DNA of 64,000 nucleotides from Cyclobacteriaceae bacterium (GCA_020832305.1 JAFIEV010000058.1:1-64000); one strand, 5' to 3'. Positions 54,610 to 64,000 are shown, counted from the stretch's first letter. Notes: generated by a model from the sequence alone, not told the origin. Program-made: numbers and translations.

Positions 54610-56283
54610 TTATTCACGTATCTTTTTGCCGGAAGCCAGTAATTCTCTGGCACTGTCGAGCGCCGAGCTGCTTGGCTGGTCACCACCGATCATTTTGGCA
54701 ATTTCCATAGCCCTGTCATCATCACTGAGTTTGCGAATTCGGCTCACAGATGTTTTGTTGCTGTCGTCTTTATACACAAAAAAATGATTCTGTCCCCAGG
54801 CTGCAATCTGTGGCAAATGGGTAATGGAAATAACCTGATGATACCTGGCTATTCCGGCCATCATTTTTACCATGCGCAGGGCAATTTCACCACTGATGCC
54901 GGTGTCGATTTCATCAAAAATAATGGTGGGCATAGCTGTTTTTTCTGCAAGTATGTATTTGATAGCAAACATGAGCCTTGAAAATTCACCCCCTGAAGCA
55001 GCATTTTTAAGTTCTTCGGGCTTTATACCCCGGTTGGCGCTGAAAAGAATGCGCAGATCATCTATGCCATAGGGCCCGGGTTGTGTCGTATTTGCAGCCA
55101 CCTGAATGACCGCATGGGGCATCCCCAGTTCTTTTAAATGATTGCCGAGTTTATCTGACAGCTCATCGAAAATTGATTTTCTCTGTGTGCTCAGTGTTTG
55201 TGCGGTCTTATAGAGATCTCTTTTTATCCGTTCAAGCTCTTTTTCTGCCTGTATGAGTTCTTCATCAACATTGAGAACACGTTCTACTTTCAAGGCGAGG
55301 TCAGCTTGTATGGCTAGCAACTCAGAAACGGTTTGCACACCGTGCTTTTGCTGTAGTTTGTAGATGAGTCCTAATCTATCCTGAAGAGACTCTGCTCTTT
55401 CAGGATCAAATTCTACCCGTATGAATTCATTGTGCAATTCATCACAGACGTCGCGCAATTCGATCCAACAGCTTTCGACCCTGGCCGCCAGTTCGCCAAA
55501 GCCGGAAGAAAAATGGGTAAGGGATTCAAGATTCCGGCGTATAGCCTGCAATTGCGGTATAATAGAAAGGTCTTCACTCTCCTGAAGATTCTGAATGGAT
55601 TCTTCGAGCCTCGACTTTATTTCACCAGCATTTTCTATCAGACGCAACTCCTCTTCAAGCAATTCCTGTTCATCTGCCGCCAGTGCAGCTTTCTGAAGCT
55701 CATCGAGTAAAAAATGATGGTAATCGGCTTCTTTCTTTATTTCTGTTGCCTGAAACTGTAAGGTTTCCAGGTTATTTTCAGCTTTTTTATAATCTTTATA
55801 TAAAAGGCGGTATTCATCAATCAGGTTGCGTGTATTGGCCATCGCATCAATCAATTGAAGCTGAAAACCTGATGAGCCCAGCAGTAAGGTATCGCTTTGT
55901 GAGTGAATATCGACCAGCTGAGAGCCAATCTCTTTCATCACATCCAGGGTGACCGGTGTATCATTGATAAAGGCACGTGATTTACCTGCCGGACTTATTT
56001 CGCGGCGAAGAATGCATTCACCAGCATAGTCAAGTTCATGCAATTCAAAAAGTGGTTTTAGCTGTTGCAATCCAAGATCAAATATTGCCTCCACTATGCA
56101 TTTTTCTTCGGAATTAAAAAGCGCTTTGGTATCTGCGCGGTTTCCAAGCAAAAGGCCAATGGCTCCTAACATAATCGATTTCCCTGCGCCGGTTTCTCCG
56201 GTGATGGTATTAAAACCTGCATGCGGCTGCATTTCAAGGTCCTTTATCAGGGCGTAATTTTTGATCTTTAAGCTTTTGATCAT
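54610..56283 (-). CDS. recN: DNA repair protein RecN
   Basis: A 557-residue SMC-like ATPase of recombinational repair. Walker A is GETGAGKS near residue 34, the coiled-coil region spans about 160-375, the ABC signature is ASGGEFSRLM near 430, and Walker B is TIIFDEIDTGISG near 457. Length is normal. It ends the operon bamD-rpoZ-coaBC-porD-recN, after an 87-base gap. Confidence 0.96.
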   Translation of the reverse strand: MIKSLKIKNYALIKDLEMQPHAGFNTITGETGAGKSIMLGAIGLLLGNRADTKALFNSEEKCIVEAIFDLGLQQLKPLFELHELDYAGECILRREISPAGKSRAFINDTPVTLDVMKEIGSQLVDIHSQSDTLLLGSSGFQLQLIDAMANTRNLIDEYRLLYKDYKKAENNLETLQFQATEIKKEADYHHFLLDELQKAALAADEQELLEEELRLIENAGEIKSRLEESIQNLQESEDLSIIPQLQAIRRNLESLTHFSSGFGELAARVESCWIELRDVCDELHNEFIRVEFDPERAESLQDRLGLIYKLQQKHGVQTVSELLAIQADLALKVERVLNVDEELIQAEKELERIKRDLYKTAQTLSTQRKSIFDELSDKLGNHLKELGMPHAVIQVAANTTQPGPYGIDDLRILFSANRGIKPEELKNAASGGEFSRLMFAIKYILAEKTAMPTIIFDEIDTGISGEIALRMVKMMAGIARYHQVISITHLPQIAAWGQNHFFVYKDDSNKTSVSRIRKLSDDDRAMEIAKMIGGDQPSSSALDSARELLASGKKIRE

Positions 56284-56370
56284 AAATCAGGTTTGGCTAA
56301 GAATGTACTGGAAAATCATGAAAACCCGGAAAGTCCACATTCGGTTCCGGCATAATTGCAAAAATAAAAA

Positions 56371-57273
56371 TCAATTTCCGATTATCGCTCTGTATTTTTC
56401 GGTATTTGGCGGATTTACTTCTGATAAAATAGTAAAAGCCTCACGGCGTACCGACATATCGCCTTGTTTAAAAATATTGATGATTTCGTCGGCTTTGGCA
56501 TCTAAAAATGATATAATGGCAATAGAATTGGGCCTGAGCTTATTTATGCTCCGGATGTTTTTGAGTAAATCGAGCACTTCTTTGCGGGCATCTTCGGGTT
56601 TTTCAAGAAAAAGATCTAATCCATGCCTGTGATATCGATATATCCCTTTGCGCAAATCTTCCATTTGATTGTCGAGCAAATTCTGCGTAAGCCAGTATCG
56701 GTTGCGGTTGCTGTCGAACTGCTGCCAGCCAGGCATATTTGACGTTTGTGCGAGGTTTACGATTTCAAGGCATTTGTTAAAATAGGGTGTGCCTCCCAAT
56801 TCAGAAAAGCTATCGTAATCCATTCCCAAAATGGCATAGGCATAAAATGCCAGCATAGAGGTAAGGTTACTTTGAAAAGCATTGTCGGTAAATTCAAGGG
56901 GTTGTGATTCTATGTATTCAAATTGCCAGTCGCGGTCGGCAAAATTCAAAATACGGGTATCATAGTTCGTATTATATACCGGCCTTGAGGACTGTACCTG
57001 AGCAGTTGCCGTAAAAACACCTATCGATGGCATTTGCTCAATGGTAATTAAAATATTGCAATTGATTTTTTCATTGACCTCGTAATTATCGCTGGTCCAT
57101 TTTCGCTCGTTTAAAAAGCGGGTAAACTCATTTTCCATGATAGGAAAAATCTGTCTTTCCTGGGTTTGGGCCCTTGTACCATCGACCACTACCCTGCAAT
57201 TGAGCTCCTGCGCATTGATTTGCAAATTCAGTGAGACAAGCATTAAGGCAGATATGGCGATTACTCTCAACAT
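56371..57273 (-). CDS. porD: PorD / DUF4835 type IX secretion protein
   Basis: A 300-residue protein with a signal peptide ending INAQ. ELNCRVVVDGTR followed by IFPIMENEFTRFLNERKWTSDNY is the opening of the DUF4835 family, to which PorD of the type IX secretion system belongs. The exact role of PorD is not well defined; it is periplasmic. The gene begins two bases after coaBC, a conserved arrangement in Bacteroidota. Other T9SS genes are outside the window. Confidence 0.88.
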   Translation of the reverse strand: MLRVIAISALMLVSLNLQINAQELNCRVVVDGTRAQTQERQIFPIMENEFTRFLNERKWTSDNYEVNEKINCNILITIEQMPSIGVFTATAQVQSSRPVYNTNYDTRILNFADRDWQFEYIESQPLEFTDNAFQSNLTSMLAFYAYAILGMDYDSFSELGGTPYFNKCLEIVNLAQTSNMPGWQQFDSNRNRYWLTQNLLDNQMEDLRKGIYRYHRHGLDLFLEKPEDARKEVLDLLKNIRSINKLRPNSIAIISFLDAKADEIINIFKQGDMSVRREAFTILSEVNPPNTEKYRAIIGN

Positions 57274-57275
57274 TA

Positions 57276-58475
57276 TTATAATAATTCAGCTACTGCATTA
57301 ACGATATCTTTGGCTACTTCTGATTTGCTTTTCAAAGGAAATGTTTCAACGACATCATTTTTACCGATCAGGGTCACCTGATTAGTGTCGGTGCCAAAGC
57401 CTGCTCCCGGGGTTTTTAGTGAATTAAGGACTATAAGATCGAAATTTTTTCTCGACTTTTTACTGCGGGCATTTTCCAGCTCATTTTCGGTTTCCAGTGC
57501 AAAGCCAATATGTCTTTGATGTGGTTTTTTCTGTTTTCCAAGTTCCATGGCTATATCTGGGGTGGCGATAAGTTCAATTTCCAAATGGCTCCCGGATTTT
57601 TTGATTTTTTCGGGTGCAGTTATTGCCGGCCGATAGTCAGCAACCGCTGCCGCCAGCACTGCGATATCTGCCCCGGCATGTTCCTGCAAACAAGCATTAT
57701 ACATTTCTTCTGCACTGTTTACCGAATGCAGTACTATCTTTTGATTCTGGGGTTTAACCTCTACTGGTCCACTCACCAGTATCACTTCAGCGCCTTCACT
57801 GGCAAAAGCTTCTGCCAGTGCATAGCCCATTTTACCACTTGAATGATTGCTGATATATCGCACAGGATCGATGCTTTCACGTGTGGGCCCTGCGGTAATC
57901 AATACCTTTTTGTTTTCAAAGCGCCGTATGGGAGAAAAAAAATTTGTGATGTGATCCATGATTTCTTCAGGTTCAGCCATACGACCCTCTCCAATGAGAC
58001 CACTGGCCAGCTCTCCCGTGCCCGAAGGAAGAATATAATGATTTCGTTGTTTCAATTTCCCGATGTTTTCACGGGTACTTTCATGATGGAACATATCTAC
58101 ATCCATGGCTGGTGCCAACATAACCGGACAACGAGCTGAAAGGTAAATCGCTGAAAGCAGGTTGTCGCAAAAACCATTGGCCATTTTAGCCATTGTATGT
58201 GCCGAGGCAGGTGCGATAAGAAACAAATCAGCCCAAAGACCAAGATCCACATGGCTGTTCCATTTACCCGATTGTCTGTCAGTCCAAAAACTACTTAGTA
58301 CAGGCTTATTGCTGAGGGTGGATAAGGTGAGCGGGGTTATAAATTCTTTGGCGGCATCTGTCATTACTATCTGAACTTCAGCGCCACTTTTAACGAGCAA
58401 ACGGGTAAGCAGGGCTGATTTGTATGCAGCTATGCTACCCGTTACACCTAAAATGATTTTTTTGCCTTGAGGCAT
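57276..58475 (-). CDS. coaBC: Phosphopantothenoylcysteine decarboxylase / phosphopantothenate-cysteine ligase
   Basis: A 399-residue bifunctional flavoprotein. CoaC (1-185): GVTGSIAAYKS, the active-site region SAHTMAKMANGFCDNLL and PAMDVDMFHH. CoaB (186-399): VLITAGPTRESIDPVRYISNHSSGKMGYALA, and the CTP site near KIKKS. It makes 4'-phosphopantetheine from phosphopantothenate and cysteine in CoA synthesis. It is eight bases after rpoZ and two bases before porD. Confidence 0.96.
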   Translation of the reverse strand: MPQGKKIILGVTGSIAAYKSALLTRLLVKSGAEVQIVMTDAAKEFITPLTLSTLSNKPVLSSFWTDRQSGKWNSHVDLGLWADLFLIAPASAHTMAKMANGFCDNLLSAIYLSARCPVMLAPAMDVDMFHHESTRENIGKLKQRNHYILPSGTGELASGLIGEGRMAEPEEIMDHITNFFSPIRRFENKKVLITAGPTRESIDPVRYISNHSSGKMGYALAEAFASEGAEVILVSGPVEVKPQNQKIVLHSVNSAEEMYNACLQEHAGADIAVLAAAVADYRPAITAPEKIKKSGSHLEIELIATPDIAMELGKQKKPHQRHIGFALETENELENARSKKSRKNFDLIVLNSLKTPGAGFGTDTNQVTLIGKNDVVETFPLKSKSEVAKDIVNAVAELL

Positions 58476-58483
58476 CTCAGAAA

Positions 58484-58801
58484 TTATTCAGTCGCATTTT
58501 CATCAACCGGATCGCGAAAACGTATTTCACTTTCGAGGAATTCCTCAGTTGCCAGCGTAGCGGGTTTTGGCATACGCTCATAAAACCTTGAAATTTCTAT
58601 TTGCTCGCGGTTTTCAAAAACTTCTTCGAGATTGTCGACATTGGAGGCAAATTCTGAAAGCTTGTGGCTGAGCTCTTCTTTGATTTTAGAAGAAATCTGA
58701 CGGGCTCTTTTTGAAATCACCACAATAGATTTATACACATTGCCCGAAGGTTGACCAATTTCTGTTGGGTTGCGGGTGACCAGCGATGAATTTACTGCCA
58801 T
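58484..58801 (-). CDS. rpoZ: DNA-directed RNA polymerase omega subunit
   Basis: A 105-residue protein of the Bacteroidota omega/Rpb6 type. NVYKSIVVISKRARQISSKIKEEL is the core omega motif with the SKRAR block. It assists assembly of the beta-prime subunit. It starts six bases after bamD and ends eight bases before coaBC. Confidence 0.9.
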   Translation of the reverse strand: MAVNSSLVTRNPTEIGQPSGNVYKSIVVISKRARQISSKIKEELSHKLSEFASNVDNLEEVFENREQIEISRFYERMPKPATLATEEFLESEIRFRDPVDENATE

Positions 58802-58807
58802 AAGTTT

Positions 58808-59632
58808 TTATAGATTTGAGAGTGTTTTAGTTACTTTTTCAATATTCACAAGGCTGCTGGTATACATTGTTTCAGCATCTTTCTGAAGCTTGCTTTCAGG
58901 ATATTTGTCTACGAAGGCATGGTAGTAATCCACGGTCTTCAGGAATCTTTCTTTCTGACGGTAGACCTGGCTCTTTCGGGCCAAATCATATTCAGTTTTA
59001 ATCCTCAGAAAAGCTACTTCTTCATTCCAGTGAGAGTCTGGAAAATCTCTTTCAAAATTGTCAAAAGCAATCTGTGCAGCAATGTAATAGCCAAGTTCAA
59101 AATATTGTCTGGCATTTTCAAAATGCTTTTTTTCAAGCTTGGTTCTCAGATCGTTTATAATTTGTGTTGCTTTATCTTTGTACTCGCTTCTGGGATACTT
59201 ATTTAAGAAGGTTTGCATGGCTATGGCTGCCTCGGTGGTACTTCCCTGATCCAGGTTATACTTCGGGGATTCCCTGAATAAGGAATAGGCATGCATGTAA
59301 TAGGCTTCTTCAGCCATTTCACTGCGGTTATAGGTCTCGTAAAAAGTTTTAAAATAATGGGAACTCAGTAAGTACTGCTTTTGATAAAAATGTGCATACG
59401 CATAGTAAAACTGCACCTTTTCATTTTCCTGAGTACCTCTTATATAAGGCATTATTTCCTCAAACAGTATAATAGAACGATAATAATCCTGTTTATCGAA
59501 ATAATTTATGGCGGCATCATATTTTTTACGCCAGTCATTGCTTTTCTGAATCTTCCTGAAGTCACCGCAGGAAGTCATTCCAAGAATCACAAGCAACATT
59601 ATTCCAACTAATATATTACGTACTCCGGTCAT
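58808..59632 (-). CDS. bamD: Outer membrane assembly lipoprotein BamD
   Basis: I chose the ATG at 59632, which gives 274 residues and a clear lipoprotein signal (LGMTSC, Cys22); the frame is open nine codons further upstream. TPR-like helical repeats follow, including FDKQDYYRSIILFEEIMPY and YYIAAQIAFDNFERDFPDS. BamD is the essential partner of BamA that delivers barrels into the outer membrane. It is the first of a conserved cluster with rpoZ, coaBC and porD, 94 bases after the LptA-like gene. Confidence 0.9.
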   Translation of the reverse strand: MTGVRNILVGIMLLVILGMTSCGDFRKIQKSNDWRKKYDAAINYFDKQDYYRSIILFEEIMPYIRGTQENEKVQFYYAYAHFYQKQYLLSSHYFKTFYETYNRSEMAEEAYYMHAYSLFRESPKYNLDQGSTTEAAIAMQTFLNKYPRSEYKDKATQIINDLRTKLEKKHFENARQYFELGYYIAAQIAFDNFERDFPDSHWNEEVAFLRIKTEYDLARKSQVYRQKERFLKTVDYYHAFVDKYPESKLQKDAETMYTSSLVNIEKVTKTLSNL

Positions 59633-59726
59633 AAGCCTGCAAATATAATATGCTTTCATGGTTATTCAAAAGCTTTAACGTATTCAAGGTGTTAAAATTG
59701 GTTAAAGCCAGCCATATATAAATATC

Positions 59727-61358
59727 TTATTCTACACTCAGTGTTTTAATAACTGTTTCCCCTTCTTCCTCAGAGGGTGGAGCTGCATTCCTTCCATTTT
59801 TATATATATCGGGAATAACATCTTCCCGGGAAGGCCGCTCACCATCCCTCCATGTAAATCCCTGCAATCGTGTTTCAGGTTCCTTTATCTCGTGGGGCGG
59901 CACAAAAACACCTTCGGGATTGGTATAGAATGAAATGGTATTAACCTGATTGCCTTCAAAGCGGATTTGCATATTGCTGCACAGAATCTTATTCATCCCC
60001 ATAAGATCATTGGTTCTGTCGTCCAGTACGAAATAAATGCTTTCGCCATTTCCGTTTACATCTACCTTATCAATACTGTTTCGGTGAAAGGTAGCCACCA
60101 TTTTCCGGCCTTTTACCTGATTGTACTGGCCTGTACTATCCAGCGATACGATAAATGAATTGCTGGAGGTATTGAGCTTATCGATACGGTCTTCTGCCAA
60201 CTCGACATTGATAGAATCGGCGGTTATCTGCGAGCCTTCGTTCCAAAGTACAGGATCCCTGAAAAAATAAAGAATAGAGTCTGAGACCACATAAGAAAGA
60301 GAGTCTGAAATACCCTGTAAATCTACCTTATGGATCTTCACATTGTAATAAGCCAGCAGATATTTACCAGTTTCTTCATTGTCGACCGACATCAGCGTGT
60401 CGGCAGTAAGGTACATGGTGTCGAGATCGACAATTTTTTTCATCAGTACGTTCCCGTAAACCTTGGTAATCCCTTCATTTTGCCAGAAACGTGCCTCATC
60501 ACCATAGATGATGATATTATCAGTTTTACCCAGCATTTCCACGGCTCCATCTGCTTCGTAGTATTTGTATAAATCATCAAAAGAAATCCTGTCTCCTTTA
60601 ATAATATAGCTTCGGCTATCGATTTCACTGACAAAAAACTCAGAAATTTTACGGTCGGTCTGAAATTCACTTCCGGCTTCTGCCATCAGCACGGTACCAT
60701 CGTCGGCTACGATGGTACTCGGACTGGTAATCGTTGCGATTTTGGTATTGATATCGTATTTTAAGTCCTCAGATTTGAGAGTATATTCCGGATTGATGAG
60801 CACAACGTCTTCTTCAAATGTTACTTCGCGGGTGAGGGTATTATAAAAACCCTTTTTACTGGTAAGCGTATTGACATTATCTATGATTTTGCCCCCGTTA
60901 AAATATTTGGCTGAGCGGTTGATCATATCATAGTCGAGAAATTCGGTGCGCAAAACAATGGAATCGTCGCGGTACACTACATTTTCACGTAGTTTGGCCA
61001 TTCGGTCATTACCTTCATAGGTTAACCTGCGGGAGGTGATTTCTACCGAATCAGCAAGATTCAGGATTCTTACCCTGCCAAAGGCTTCCAGTGCATTGCG
61101 GCTCCTGAAAAAGAAAGCACTGTCACAATAAATAATGGTGCCTTTTTGGGTAAATACAACATTATCTATGAGTTTTTGGAAACGCTCACCATCGGGAGCA
61201 GTGGCTGCCTTGAGCGTATTGGCACTGTAATCGAGTTTATCGCCCGGAGCTTGTCCATAAAGCAGGACGGGTGCTGTAAACAGCCACAGCATGAGCCATT
61301 TGCTTATTGAACACAACCCTTTTTGACGGAAAAAAGAATAAATCTTAGCGAAAAACAT
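59727..61358 (-). CDS. LptA/OstA-like protein
   Basis: A 543-residue protein with a signal peptide (ending LLYGQ). Repeated beta segments fit the OstA/LptA jelly-roll: KGTIIYCDSAFFF, DSIVLRTEFLDY, GDRISFDDLYKYYEADGAVEMLG and GDEARFWQNEGITKVYGNV. These proteins build the bridge for lipopolysaccharide across the periplasm. Bacteroidota have long OstA-like members of this size. It is upstream of bamD with its own probable promoter, so it might be part of one envelope-assembly unit. Confidence 0.85.
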   Translation of the reverse strand: MFFAKIYSFFRQKGLCSISKWLMLWLFTAPVLLYGQAPGDKLDYSANTLKAATAPDGERFQKLIDNVVFTQKGTIIYCDSAFFFRSRNALEAFGRVRILNLADSVEITSRRLTYEGNDRMAKLRENVVYRDDSIVLRTEFLDYDMINRSAKYFNGGKIIDNVNTLTSKKGFYNTLTREVTFEEDVVLINPEYTLKSEDLKYDINTKIATITSPSTIVADDGTVLMAEAGSEFQTDRKISEFFVSEIDSRSYIIKGDRISFDDLYKYYEADGAVEMLGKTDNIIIYGDEARFWQNEGITKVYGNVLMKKIVDLDTMYLTADTLMSVDNEETGKYLLAYYNVKIHKVDLQGISDSLSYVVSDSILYFFRDPVLWNEGSQITADSINVELAEDRIDKLNTSSNSFIVSLDSTGQYNQVKGRKMVATFHRNSIDKVDVNGNGESIYFVLDDRTNDLMGMNKILCSNMQIRFEGNQVNTISFYTNPEGVFVPPHEIKEPETRLQGFTWRDGERPSREDVIPDIYKNGRNAAPPSEEEGETVIKTLSVE

Positions 61359-61548
61359 GAAAACCCTTTACTTTACAAGTAAAACTGAAGCACAAACTTA
61401 ACGAAAATACCAAAGCAAAAAATATGCTGGATCTGATAAACATTTTCAAAAAAATTCGAAAATGGAAAATTCACATCGAATTACTGAAAACGATTGAATT
61501 GCTTTGAAGAGTGCTGGTCTGATTGATCGAACGTACCGGTTGTATGGG

Positions 61549-62379
61549 TTAACTGCAGTAATCCAGTGCATCGATTGGATTTTTAAAGGTAAAGCGATAG
61601 CCCGTTTGCCGGATAATTTTTTCAGAGGATACACTTTTACCACCAATCTCTTCGTCGGAATAACCTGGTAAATCGTATGCGCCCGATTTTGCGGCAAGGG
61701 TATAAAACTCTTTTTTAATGGGATGCTCAGGCGAACAGAGGTTAAAAGTTTCTCCCCAGCATTCTTTTTCAACAAGCCAGTCAATGGCCAGGATGCAATC
61801 ATCGAGGTGCACAAAATTAACCGGCGATCCACCACCCGTCAATCCGTTTTTGCCGGCAAAAAACCTCCCGGGATGCCGGTTGGGTCCCATTAATCCGGCC
61901 AGTCTGAGGATAATGTGTTTTTGGGGATACACTTTTCTCACCAGCTCTTCTGCCTTTATCAGCGCTTTTCCACTGGATTTTTCGGGATTTAAGGTTTGAC
62001 TTTCCTCCGCAGGAAATTGCCCATCGGCATAGACTGAGGTTGAGCTGGTAAAAACTACCGCACGTGTATGCCTGGCCCAGGTTCGTTGTAATACCATTTC
62101 AACTTGCCGGGGGTAGACTGTTTCTATGTCTGCAATGCGAGACGGGGGGAAATTGATGATCATCAGATCAGAAGCGAAAAAATCGGCGATTTCATCCGTT
62201 TCATCCTCATCATTAAGATCGATGAGGTATGGAATGATTCCGGCATAGCGCAAAGATTCCACCTTGCCTTTGGTACGTGTTGAACCTTTTACCAGGCAAC
62301 CTTTATCGAGGTAATGCCTGGCCAGGGGTAACCCCAGCCATCCACAACCTAATATGCTTATGGTTTGCAATTTTTTCAT
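61549..62379 (-). CDS. NAD(P)-dependent epimerase/dehydratase-like protein (YeeZ type)
   Basis: A 276-residue Rossmann protein. The nucleotide-binding motif is GCGWLGLPLA at the N-terminus, with TSSTSVYADG near 115 holding the Ser/Thr region, and LRLAGLMGPNRHPG in the middle. There is no canonical YxxxK, so the standard short-chain dehydrogenase chemistry may be altered. Related YeeZ-type proteins have no agreed substrate. It stands alone. Confidence 0.78.
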   Translation of the reverse strand: MKKLQTISILGCGWLGLPLARHYLDKGCLVKGSTRTKGKVESLRYAGIIPYLIDLNDEDETDEIADFFASDLMIINFPPSRIADIETVYPRQVEMVLQRTWARHTRAVVFTSSTSVYADGQFPAEESQTLNPEKSSGKALIKAEELVRKVYPQKHIILRLAGLMGPNRHPGRFFAGKNGLTGGGSPVNFVHLDDCILAIDWLVEKECWGETFNLCSPEHPIKKEFYTLAAKSGAYDLPGYSDEEIGGKSVSSEKIIRQTGYRFTFKNPIDALDYCS

Positions 62380-62636
62380 AACATCATATAAAATATTAAC
62401 CCCTTGCTCCGGCCATTGTTTTACAAGGAGCCTTGAAATGAGAAAACCAAATTGACTGGATTGAAAGCAACTCTTTGTTTTTCACAAGAAACCACCATGA
62501 ATAAAAAGTTCATCATTAAGGATGAAAAACACAGGGCGGTTCCTTCCAATCCTTGAAATCAAACACTTTTCCGGAAGAAAATAAAAATGCATATTTGCAT
62601 ACTAAGCAATGATTTTTTAAAGTAAACTACCTGAAT

Positions 62637-63323
62637 ATGAAAAATTTACTACAATTGGCCATTTTTGCCATAATCTGCACAGCCTGTACTGAAGCTGTAC
62701 ATGACCCCACCCGCCACCCCGATACCCGTGGAAAGGATTGGAAGCCTTTATTTGCCGATGACCTCAGCGATGCCATCAAACCCGATGGCGTCTGGTCGGT
62801 AAGTGATGGAATTATTACGGCTTCGGAAGACAAAAACATCTGGTCGGCCAGGGAATATGACAATTTTGTTATCGACCTGGAGTTTATGACCGCCGAAGGC
62901 ACCAACAGTGGTGTAGTCGTGTATTGCTCTGACATCAGTAACTGGATTCCAAATTCGATAGAGATACAGATTGCAGATGATTTCGCAGAAAAGTGGAGCG
63001 AATCCCCTAAAAACTGGCAATGCGGAGCAGCTTTTGGAAGACTTGCACCTACAAAAAGCACTGTAAAACGACCGGGTGAATGGAACCGCTTTTCAATTAC
63101 CTGCATTGATAAAAATATCTGGGTGGTGTTGAATGATGAACACATCATTGAAATGCATATGGATGACTGGACTTCCGCCACAACCAACCCAGATGGCTCC
63201 GAAATACCATCCTGGCTTAATAAGCCCCTGTCGGAGTTGCAAACATCAGGTTACATCGGCTTTCAGGGTAAACATGCAGGGGCGCCGATTTATTTCAGAA
63301 ATATAAAAGTCAAAGAGCTTTAA
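62637..63323 (+). CDS. DUF1080 (3-keto-disaccharide hydrolase-like) lipoprotein
   Basis: A 228-residue lipoprotein with lipobox IICTAC. DWKPLFADDLSD opens a LamG-like jelly roll; FVIDLEFMTAEGTNSGVVVYCSD and SGYIGFQGKHAGAPIYFRNIKVKEL are the central and closing strands. DUF1080 includes 3-keto-disaccharide hydrolases in sugar oxidation pathways. It starts at ATG 62637 and ends before a long-loop inverted repeat. No sugar dehydrogenase is near it. Confidence 0.83.
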   Translation: MKNLLQLAIFAIICTACTEAVHDPTRHPDTRGKDWKPLFADDLSDAIKPDGVWSVSDGIITASEDKNIWSAREYDNFVIDLEFMTAEGTNSGVVVYCSDISNWIPNSIEIQIADDFAEKWSESPKNWQCGAAFGRLAPTKSTVKRPGEWNRFSITCIDKNIWVVLNDEHIIEMHMDDWTSATTNPDGSEIPSWLNKPLSELQTSGYIGFQGKHAGAPIYFRNIKVKEL

Positions 63324-63346
63324 AAGGTCTTTTTTTCAACATGCAG

Positions 63347-63403
63347 AAAGAGCCTGATACGAAGTGATGTTTATTAAAATAACTCAACTAAAACAGGCTC
63401 TTT
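63347..63403. terminator. Long-loop inverted repeat, possible terminator
   Basis: AAAGAGCCTG (63347-63356) and CAGGCTCTTT (63394-63403) form a 10-base-pair stem around a 37-base loop, 23 bases after the DUF1080 stop and followed by T-rich sequence. Confidence 0.4.
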
Positions 63404-63570
63404 ATTATTTTCACACAAAAGTATAGACAAAAAAAATAGCCACTTTGTTGAATTTTACTCCGACCAAGGAATATCATCACCAACGTGGCTTTATAATATT
63501 AAAAAATAGTTTAGATTAAAAAATCATTCAGTTTAAAAAGTAATTCAAAGGTAAAGCCACTGGAGCAAAC

Positions 63571-63594
63571 AAAACATGACCTGCGTCATGTTTT
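63571..63594 (-). terminator. Terminator of the partial kelch-like gene
   Basis: AAAACATGAC pairs with GTCATGTTTT around CTGC and overlaps the stop codon of the minus-strand gene. The T run lies within the stem on the minus strand, so termination strength is uncertain. Confidence 0.55.
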
Positions 63595-64000
63595 TAAAAA
63601 TTTTTATGAAAAGTTCCAATATACTTGTACAATAAGCCTTCGCATCCTTGCCGCGAGAGAGGAAAGTACATGATATAAGGTGAATTATCTATCACAAAGC
63701 CTAATCTTCCAGATGAACTGCAATAATTATTTGGAGCGACGGCTTCATAAATCCATGTATTACTTTCGGGCTCAAATCTGTACAGGAAATTATTCAAATA
63801 TATGAGCCAGGTAGAGTTTTCATTGTGCATGCCTGTTCTCAATAATAAATGCTCCTGTGCTGTAAAGGGATTGTCACCAACGAAAACCCAGGTGTCCTGA
63901 TCTGACATGTATTGGTATGTTTTACCAGCCAATAGGGTATATGCCTTATCTTTTAATGAAAATGTATAGAAACTGGATTTCTGCAGTTGATGAGGAAAGT
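63594..64000 (-). CDS. Kelch-like protein, C-terminal part (5' end outside window)
   Basis: The frame stays open from its stop codon at 63594 to the window edge, so only the last 135 or so residues are seen. They include FSLKDKAYTLLAGKTYQY with SDQDTWVFVGD, and the next unit YRFEPESNTWIYEA, which is the spacing of kelch beta-propeller blades. It ends YIGTFHKNF. Function unknown. The terminator at 63571-63594 fits its end. Confidence 0.7.
   Translation of the reverse strand, partial: FPHQLQKSSFYTFSLKDKAYTLLAGKTYQYMSDQDTWVFVGDNPFTAQEHLLLRTGMHNENSTWLIYLNNFLYRFEPESNTWIYEAVAPNNYCSSSGRLGFVIDNSPYIMYFPLSRQGCEGLLYKYIGTFHKNF

Noticed and set aside
63440-63510. Riboswitch or attachment site near the end of the window
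   Set aside because: AGCCAC and GTGGCT arms are only six bases long, far apart and not followed by a gene start or an integrase.

Overview
The window looks like a chromosomal segment of a marine or aquatic Bacteroidota, most likely of the Cytophagales type. The evidence is: signal-peptidase-II lipoproteins in abundance, a PorD-type (DUF4835) protein of the type IX secretion machinery, a BshC bacillithiol ligase, the Bacteroidota-type short omega subunit, a very long PurF-like protein, promoters that fit the TTTG-N19-TAnnTTTG pattern, and almost no Shine-Dalgarno sequences. This assignment rests on gene families read by eye; no database search was possible.

Layout. 1-1253 holds no gene and is packed with palindromes and tandem repeats. 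1254-13582 is housekeeping: a secreted nucleoside-hydrolase-like protein, an IscA-type Fe-S protein, a PurF-like amidotransferase, a small lipoprotein, the 2-oxoglutarate dehydrogenase operon (sucA-sucB-lpd, minus strand) and rpsP-rimM-trmD (plus strand). 13753-17113 is a three-gene sugar-utilisation operon: GH29 alpha-L-fucosidase, VOC protein and clan GH-A glycosidase. 17336-25759 carries a secreted Q-rich protein and then a tightly coupled set: ECF sigma factor, membrane anti-sigma-like protein with a periplasmic TPR domain, a large TPR-CHAT protease-like protein, and an 860-residue lipoprotein. 26540-36624 is housekeeping again: tRNA-Ala(GGC), NlpC/P60 lipoprotein, asparagine synthase, rimO-bshC-fthC, polX-GT9 and an EVE protein. 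38159-44927 is an accessory island with three lipoprotein serpins, a 97 percent identical C-terminal serpin fragment, a small lipoprotein, a toxin-antitoxin pair and decayed sequence. 45061-64000 has plsC-gatC, a membrane-TPR protein, a beta-propeller lipoprotein, an M28 peptidase fused to an apparent outer-membrane barrel, a DJ-1/PfpI protein, flavodoxin, the conserved envelope operon lptA-like-bamD-rpoZ-coaBC-porD-recN, a sugar-nucleotide-type epimerase, a DUF1080 lipoprotein and a partial kelch-like protein.

Most interesting points. (1) The sigma / anti-sigma / TPR-CHAT / lipoprotein operon has the parts for protease-controlled release of a sigma factor; the CHAT domain is predicted to lie in the periplasm, on the same side as the anti-sigma TPR domain. 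It recalls the TPR-CHAT, Csx30 and sigma factor logic of type III-E CRISPR, but no cas gene or CRISPR array is present here. (2) The serpins share almost constant bodies but have different reactive-centre loops, and a partial copy carrying only the loop-to-C-terminus segment lies nearby, which invites a cassette or gene-conversion hypothesis. (3) The PolX protein has lost two of its three polymerase aspartates while keeping its PHP nuclease motifs.
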